Shown here one piece after another: positions 57,631 to 64,000 of a stretch of 64,000 nt of DNA. The DNA comes from Anopheles merus (Eukaryota; Arthropoda; Insecta; Diptera; Culicidae): NCBI RefSeq assembly GCF_017562075.2, contig NC_054083.1, positions 4,463,948 through 4,527,947 on the forward strand. Direction: 5' to 3'. The notes under the pieces are model-generated. The model was given only the letters and a program-made list of their open reading frames with translations, was not told the DNA's origin and searched no databases. The translations under genes and the position numbers were made by a program. How positions within the stretch are numbered: position 1 is the first letter of the stretch; the number at the start of each line of letters is the position of its first letter.

Positions 57631-58518
57631 AAAGTCTCATTGGCGGTAGACGAAAATTTGCACCTGGTTGTTGAGCTCGGTAGTCGACAAATTCACGCAC
57701 CGATAGACCAAGCGGCCAAGTATCGGGGGAAAGAGCCCTTTCACGTTGAGTAAGAGGCACTAACACCTTAAAGGATAGAAATGAGAGTGTTGCTGTGTTT
57801 GTGCCTTGTCGTATAAGGCAATATGCAGTGACATCCTCAATGGACAAAGCATGTTTGACCATTTGCACTATTTGGTCACTGGATGTATCTGGATCGAGCC
57901 GGGAAATATACAATGCGCACTTTTGCACCGTAGACTGAGCGGGGACTATTTTGATCGGAACTGTAGTTGTATCTTTGTTTGTGCCTGTTATCATGGGTGG
58001 AGCTCGATTTTTGCGATACATATCATTGATCGGCTTATTATGTTGGTTCTGGTTGTTATTGTTTTGGGTGTTGATGGGTCTGGCGCCAAATGTAAACAAC
58101 GTACGGTTGTCAGTAGCGACTTCCGAGAACAAACGTTTTGACCGATTTATGCGACGAATTTTAGCGGGGGGTGACTACTTCGTGGAGTTTTTAGATCGAG
58201 CTGGCTCATCCGTGTAAACCCAGTTTTAATTTCATTAGTCAATGGCTCCATAACGGTCTTGATGCTTTCGGCGACTGTTGTTATTGCCGCCTGGAAGCCA
58301 GATTGCATGGCTGCGTCTTTTACGAACTTGGTGCGCGGATTCATAAATACGTTGTTGCAGCCAATACAGCACCAGTGTAATTGTTTATATTCCGCAATGC
58401 GCAGGAACAGATCAGCAGGAACCGAAGTGCAGCGCTGGTGAAATGGAGAGTCGCACAGGCAGCAGCTGATAGATGCCTCCACAATTTCCATAGTGCAGGC
58501 GTTGCAAATACGGGCCAT
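57600..58518 (-). pseudogene. LINE-2 ORF1 (PHD finger and RRM-like part)
   Basis: Minus strand. The N-terminus MARICNACTMEIVEA at 58518 opens a PHD-like finger (C-x2-C, C-x2-C, H-x2-C, C-x2-C: CCLCDSPFHQRC and WCCIGC). A frameshift near 58140 leads into an Asn/Gln-rich linker and a conserved C-terminal domain (LYISRLDPDTSSDQIV, LSFLSFKVLVP, WPLGLSVREF). The expected stop after this domain is not there and the frame runs on into the ORF2 leader. Confidence 0.75.
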
Positions 58519-58790
58519 TCTACGGGAGCGGTGCAGGTTTTCGTTGCAGCAATAAGAGCGATGGCGGTTAGGACGCGTGAACTCAGATGCGATCCGAAAA
58601 ACGAAATTTACGCGAATTTTATTGTCAGCAGAGATAAACGCACTATTGAACGGTAATGGAACGGTGTTCTAAAATACTGTGATTATACAGAAACCGGAAA
58701 ATAGTGTGATAAACAGCGCGATTTTCAAGAAAATATACGAAGCGAAACGCGAATGCGACTTTTACGTTAAAAGTCAAACGTCAAAGTTGT

Positions 58791-59553
58791 ATCGAGTGGA
58801 TTAGAACAAGCAAAACCTTCGAATATTCCATTGGATACGGGATACGGAAAACACGAACTAGGAGAATTTCAAGAAGATAACGAATTATATCGTAAGTTAG
58901 CAGGACAATTGCTGTACATTTCAACTAATACTAGGCCAGATATATCAGCTCCTGTATCGATCCTGAGCCAAAAGATGTCGAAACCCACGAAAAATGATTG
59001 GATAGAACTGAAAAGGATAGTGAGGTACCTCAAAGGAACAAGTCATCTAAAGTTACGTCTTTCCGATTGCAATACAGATTCTGGACTTTTTGGTTACGCA
59101 GATGCAGATTGGGCGGAATGCAGAGTTGATCGAAAATCAAACAGTGGATACATATTTAAATTTTGTGGTGGAACAATATCTTGGAGTTCTAGAAAACAGA
59201 CCTGTGTTGCGTTATCAACTGCAGAAGCAGAATTTATTGCGTTATCTGAAGCGTCACAAGAGGCAATTTGGCTACCAAAGTTTTTTTTGAAAAAATTTGA
59301 AGAAGAACATTTAAACATTATCATGTATGAAGATAATCAAAGCTGTTTGCAGATGTTAGAATCAGAGAAATATAGCAATCGGACGAAACACATTGATACT
59401 AGGTACCACTTTGCGAAACATTTGAAGACACTCGGGGTAATGAAATGTGTGTATTGTCCGACTGAAGAAATGCTTACTGACATGTTAACGAAACCAATAT
59501 CGAGAATCCGCATCCAGACTCTGAGACAATTGTGTGGTTTAGTATTTGCATAG
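58791..59553 (+). pseudogene. copia-B end of RT and RNase H
   Basis: Resumes behind the duplicated AGTTGT with GLEQAKPSNIPLDTGYG. RNase H follows with YADADWAE, the RKQTCVALSTAEAEF block, MYEDNQSC and the final block MLTKPISR. Open from 58831 to the stop at 59551-59553. It belongs to the gene at 51662-54512, separated by LINE-2. Confidence 0.9.
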
Positions 59554-59590
59554 TGAATATTGCAAGTAAGAACACAGCGTTGAGGAGGAG

Positions 59591-59734
59591 TGTTGGATAT
59601 CATACAATACAACGTTGTGTTGTTGAATCAAAGTAGAATATAGTATAGAATAAAAGGTTTTAGTTTTCTGTGTAACTTAAAAGGATACAGAACAGTTTAA
59701 GTTGTGTCAATTATTTTATTAGAAAATTCCAACA
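59591..59734 (+). repeat. copia-B 3' LTR
   Basis: 144 bp, preceded by the purine tract TTGAGGAGGAG and followed by the TSD GAATG. Confidence 0.93.
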
Positions 59735-59939
59735 GAATGTTCTGCTGATTTTTATTCCTTCTGCTTTTCAAGGAGATTTTAAGAGTGTTTTATGTATTCG
59801 TCAAGCTACCAGAGCCTGTTTGAGCAAAAGTATTCGCCCGTACCGTCAAAAAAAGACGTTCAAATTTGGTTATAAAAATAAGCTATGAGACCACCTGGAC
59901 AACATACACTTTGATTCTAGATTCCACCACCTAATCTCT

Positions 59940-60171
59940 TTAATGCACCTTGGGATAAATGAAAACACTGCCTTGTTTTGCAATTTTTCGAACAGGTACT
60001 CTAATCTAATTCTAGCTTTGAGGCTAGAATAATCTAGGCTTTAAATCGCAGGCTAGTTTTTTGTGTGGTTTTATATGGAGTGTTTACATGATTTCAGCTT
60101 CAAACTGTCAAACTCCATATAAAAAAGCTGACTAGAATTGTGGAGCCCCCAATAACTGATATATATATACA

Positions 60172-60238
<67 letters not shown>

Positions 60239-60444
60239 TATATATATAGTTCGCAACAGCATAGTTCGCAAACAGCATTGCAGGCGGTCGGATTGTGTGC
60301 GGACCGACGCGTTCCTGGCCGGATTGCAGCAGCGGGCGACGGCCGATCCCGGCGTCGGCATCCGGGCCCTGGCGCGAGACGTTGGCGTGGCCCCTAGCAC
60401 CGTCAAGGTGACGTTAAATGAGTACCTGCGGTACGCGTCGCACC
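59940..60444. repeat. 505-bp tandem duplication, left copy
   Basis: Begins TTAATGCACCTTGGG. It contains the dispersed repeat seen at 23.8 kb, an AT array (about 60150-60248) and the GC-rich mariner N-terminal segment, and ends at GCGTCG. Confidence 0.85.
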
Positions 60445-60676
60445 TTAATGCACCTTGGGATAAATGAAAACACTGCCTTGTTTTGCAATTTTTCGAACAG
60501 GTACTCTAATCTAATTCTAGCTTTGAGGCTAGAATAATCTAGGCTTTAAATCGCAGGCTAGTTTTTTGTGTGGTTTTATATGGAGTGTTTACATGATTTC
60601 AGCTTCAAACTGTCAAACTCCATATAAAAAAGCTGACTAGAATTGTGGAGCCCCCAATAACTGATATATATATACA

Positions 60677-60751
<75 letters not shown>

Positions 60752-60949
60752 CGCAACAGCATAGTTCGCAAACAGCATTGCAGGCGGTCGGATTGTGTGC
60801 GGACCGACGCGTTCCTGGCCGGATTGCAGCAGCGGGCGACGGCCGATCCCGGCGTCGGCATCCGGGCCCTGGCGCGAGACGTTGGCGTGGCCCCTAGCAC
60901 CGTCAAGGTGACGTTAAATGAGTACCTGCGGTACGCGTCGTACCGTGGT
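60445..60949. repeat. 505-bp tandem duplication, right copy
   Basis: Near-identical to 59940-60444, differing mainly in the AT array. It continues into the rest of the mariner gene at 60946. Confidence 0.85.
60664..60750. repeat. (AT)n microsatellite
   Basis: Partner of the array at about 60156-60248. Tyr/Ile-repeat open frames over it are artefacts. Confidence 0.9.
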
Positions 60950-61304
60950 GAAGCCGTGGATTGAGACGGTGACCAATGGGCGGCCGTACGTTTGGCAACA
61001 GGATTCTGCACCATGCCATACGGCCGTAAAAACACGCCAATGTCTCACTGCCAATTTCGACCGATACACCAGCACCGACGTTTGGCCACCCAGCTCCCCT
61101 GACCTTAATCCTATGGATTACTTTGTGTGGGGCACAGTTGAGCGGGACACCAACAGGGCGTCCTGCAATACCAAAGCGGAGCTGGTGGTCAGAATAAAGG
61201 TCGTGTTTGCGGCCATCCCCAGAGGCATGGTTGTCCGGGCTTGCGCGCGGTTCCGGAAGCGGGTCCAGGCGGCCATCGACGTGGAGGAGGCGTACTTCGA
61301 ATAA
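60756..61304 (+). pseudogene. Mariner-type transposase (DD37D) with internal deletion
   Basis: The N-terminal helix-turn-helix segment is RTDAFLAGLQQRATADPG and IRALARDVGVAPSTVKV (60790-60930). After a junction near 60950 the sequence jumps to the catalytic end: VWQQDSAPCH with the second Asp (about 61000), PPSSPDLNPMDYFVW with the third Asp, and a C-terminal stop at 61302-61304. Counting from QQD to NPMD gives 37 residues between the aspartates, as in DD37D (maT-like) families. The first catalytic Asp and most of the middle are missing. It is strikingly GC-rich compared with its surroundings. Confidence 0.8.
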
Positions 61305-61423
61305 AAAATGCAGCAACCATGGTAATCAAAACTTTGTAGAAAAATTTAATTTTTATATAATTAACATAAATTTGATAAAAATTCCTTTCCTATTCCCTCA
61401 GAAACTGTCAAATTTATCTCAAA

Positions 61424-62273
<850 letters not shown>

Positions 62274-62520
62274 GTGTAAACTGCACTTAACACCGAGTGT
62301 CAAAGCGCTGTATACAACAACAACAATACTGCTCTTGGCATGGGACTCGAAAATTGCTAATAAAATAAGTTTAGTGCAACTTCTGAAAATGATGTGAGTC
62401 TTAAAACCTATTCTCATACCACCATAAGGTGTGTGCAAAGTTTCGTTGAAAATGATCCAGCCTTTTCGGAGCTTCCTCGCAACAAACACCGTGACACGAG
62501 ATTTTTATATATATAGACTA
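62274..62520. repeat. Dispersed repeat, copy 1
   Basis: Shares TCTCATACCACCATAAGGTG, GCAAAGTTTCGTTGAAAA and CACGAGATTTTTATATATATAG with 62630-62884. The end motif and the following GCTGACCCGACAAAC resemble an interspersed repeat common in arthropod genomes. Confidence 0.75.
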
Positions 62521-62629
62521 GCTGACCCGACAAACTGAGTTATTCCGAAAAAACTAAAATATTCCATTATTGCTTTTTTACTCGGGATATTTGTATCGTG
62601 CCCGTATCCCCTCAGGATCCGATCATCGA

Positions 62630-62884
62630 GTGTAAACCCCCAGCCACCTTACACCAAGTGTCAAAGTGCTGTATACAACACAACAACAATCCTGCTCTTA
62701 GCATGGGAGTTAGAAAATCATTGTTAAAATAATTTTAGTGTAATATTTGAACGATTTTTAAGTCTTAAAACCTATTCTCATACCACCATAAGGTGTGTGC
62801 AAAGTTTCGTTGAAAACGATCCAGCCGTTTCGCAGGTTGCTCGCAACAAACACCGTGACACGAGATTTTTATATATATAGATTA
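62630..62884. repeat. Dispersed repeat, copy 2
   Basis: Tandem relative of copy 1 at a period of about 356-360 bp, with moderate divergence. Confidence 0.75.
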
Positions 62885-63225
62885 AAAAAAAAGACGAAAC
62901 TAGAAAGCCTCTTCAGGATATTTTAAAACAAAAATCTCAAGGATATATAGTTTTCTCGCTCCTTATTTTTTTGACATCATATGAAATAGTAATAAATTAG
63001 TAATAGTAAAAGTAATAAAAATTTTTTTTAAAAAAATAGACAGAGCAAAAATAAAAACAACTAGCTATACAGACCAGTGAGCGATTGGAGATACCAACCG
63101 ACTTTTAAATCAGAAAATAATCACAACAATACAGAATGTATAACAAAAAATTCATATTATTGGACAAATGCAATTGCAAAAAGAGAAATGTAGGAAAAAA
63201 TGGGAAAGATGAAAAAAAGTACTTC
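62885..63225. other. AT-rich DNA, nothing recognised
   Basis: A-rich tracts only. Confidence 0.5.
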
Positions 63226-63519
63226 TTCTTTGGCACAACAACCGTTGTCGGTCAAGGCCTGCCTGGGGGTACAGGTGAAGTGAGCTTGGCTTTCTTTGAC
63301 TTATTGTTACCATAGCAAGATAGTCAGTCCTACTGTTGTGACAACGTCGTTTGTTTACGTTGGCGGAACCACACAATTTCTCGTCATGATACGACTTTGT
63401 AGGGTTCCGCAGCAAAGGTCAACGTAGGGCTACAGTGCCCTCCATTGCTAACGGAAAGGGCGATGGCGGGAGAAAACGAAGCGGTATAAATAGAGCCGAA
63501 GGAAACGTCTTCGGCCTCT
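63226..63519. other. SINE/MITE-like start and TATA-bearing region
   Basis: CTTTGGCACAACAACCG and GGTCAAGGCCTGCCTGG (63230-63270) resemble a repeat widespread in Anopheles, from memory and not verified. Downstream, TGTTGTGACAACG (63335) could be an LTR start and GCGGTATAAATAGAG (63480) is a good TATA box. The region is broken at 63521 by the MITE. Confidence 0.35.
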
Positions 63520-63521
63520 TA

Positions 63522-63997
63522 CAGGGTTTACCAGTCCAATAAACAACTGTCCACTTGTTTATAACAATAGTCGTTTTGAATAGAAACCGCTGTCTACCAC
63601 TTGCTCACACGTCAGATGGTGTAAGCTACTCTGTCCACTTCAATAACACAATTTTCGCCTTCGATTGCACAACGGTCGGATTCGGCACGGTTTCTTGTGG
63701 TTGTTGTATAATTAACAAAATTAATGTTTTGATTCATTGAAATGTATGGTTTACACTGCATATTGCTTGAATAAAAGAAACGTGTTTGAAAATGGTTGGT
63801 TTTTGCAAAATTTGTCCCAACAAAACAAACTGTGCCGAATTTGACAGTTGCTAATCGAATGCGAAAATTGTGTTATTGAATTGGACAGAGTAGCTTACAC
63901 CATCTGACGTGTGAGCAAGTGGCAGACAGCGGTGTCTATTCAAAACGACTATTGTTATAAACAAGTGGCCAGTTGTTTATTATGCTGGTAAACCCTG
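63522..63997. mobile_element. 476-bp MITE with about 150-bp terminal inverted repeats
   Basis: CAGGGTTTACCAG at 63522 matches the complement at the right end. Similarity continues for about 150 bp (CACTTGTTTATAACAATAG, ACGTCAGATGGTGTAAGC and others). TA flanks both ends (63520-63521, 63998-63999), pointing to the Tc1/mariner/pogo superfamily. No transposase. Confidence 0.85.
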
Positions 63998-64000
63998 TAT

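Larger units (their letters stand above)
54622..58784 (-). mobile_element. CR1/Jockey-like LINE-2, inserted in copia-B
   Basis: A 4163-bp minus-strand LINE flanked by AGTTGT (54616-54621, 58785-58790). It splits the copia-B RT exactly, with codons rejoining when one AGTTGT is removed. The 3' end on the left is a tandem (AAATAAAC)n tail. It contains ORF1 (PHD finger), endonuclease and reverse transcriptase. A different family from LINE-1. Confidence 0.9.
51463..59734 (+). mobile_element. Ty1/copia retrotransposon copia-B with nested LINE
   Basis: Two 144-bp LTRs (51463-51606, 59591-59734; about 7 differences) with TGTTG...CAACA ends are flanked by GAATG on both sides (51458-51462, 59735-59739). 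The primer-binding site GGTTATGGGCCCAG follows the 5' LTR directly, as in Drosophila copia (initiator-tRNA internal site). The polypurine tract TTGAGGAGGAG precedes the 3' LTR. The full span is 8272 bp. Without the LINE and its TSD copy it is about 4.1 kb, slightly short for copia, consistent with internal deletions. Confidence 0.93.

Overview
The window looks like a transposable-element graveyard from a dipteran genome, most likely a mosquito (Anopheles-like). This is an inference. It rests on a THAP-domain P element, Ty1/copia elements with a copia-type half-tRNA primer site, CR1/Jockey-like LINEs with PHD-finger ORF1, a Helitron, Harbinger, hAT, pogo/Tc1 and mariner relatives, and animal-type introns. 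No intact host gene, rRNA or tRNA was found. Almost every coding stretch is a broken transposase, replicase or gag-pol, and several elements sit inside one another with readable target-site duplications (TSDs).

Layout. 1-9181: the 3' part of a copia element (copia-A, +). It is split at 2150-2157/8922-8929 (TSD GTTGTGAC) by a 6.8 kb P element whose transposase is in turn split by a non-autonomous LTR element (LARD-A, 3863-5669, TSD GTATG). 9540-13413: a Harbinger/PIF transposase on the minus strand, cut by an hAT-type MITE (9776-10291, TSD GTCACCAA) and by a pogo-like MITE (10380-12571) that itself carries a Tc1-like element (10883-12546). About 13990-23783: a minus-strand Helitron (Rep-helicase) interrupted by a 4.8 kb CR1-like LINE (14571-19380). 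About 24001-34774: a minus-strand Ty3/gypsy element whose integrase is split by an autonomous-type hAT element (25473-30877, 6-bp TSD), with a small hAT-like MITE in the hAT intron. 34891-36285: a second LARD (LARD-B).

38.1-48.03 kb is the least explained part. It is a mosaic of tandem and inverted repeats: an 'A' unit of about 1050 bp in three copies, one inverted, and a 'B' unit of 1546 bp in four copies, two apparently identical. The units show no recognisable protein, are invaded by a MITE with CCCAAATAGCCAG termini, and end against a fragment of the CR1-like LINE. 48.2-51.4 kb is low-copy AT-rich DNA with a possible TIR element and possible host exons on the minus strand.

51463-59734: a copia element with both LTRs and TSD GAATG (copia-B), interrupted by a second LINE (54622-58784, TSD AGTTGT). 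59.9-61.7 kb: AT dinucleotide arrays, a 505-bp tandem duplication and a GC-rich DD37D mariner remnant. 62.2-64.0 kb: a dispersed-repeat pair and a 476-bp MITE with very long TIRs ending at the window edge.

The elements give a relative timetable. LARD-A (1 LTR difference in 291 bp by eye) is younger than the P element, which is younger than copia-A. Copia-B LTRs differ at about 7 of 144 positions, and its LINE is younger still. Most protein remnants carry several frameshifts. The P transposase is the best preserved: one apparent frameshift plus the LARD-A insertion.
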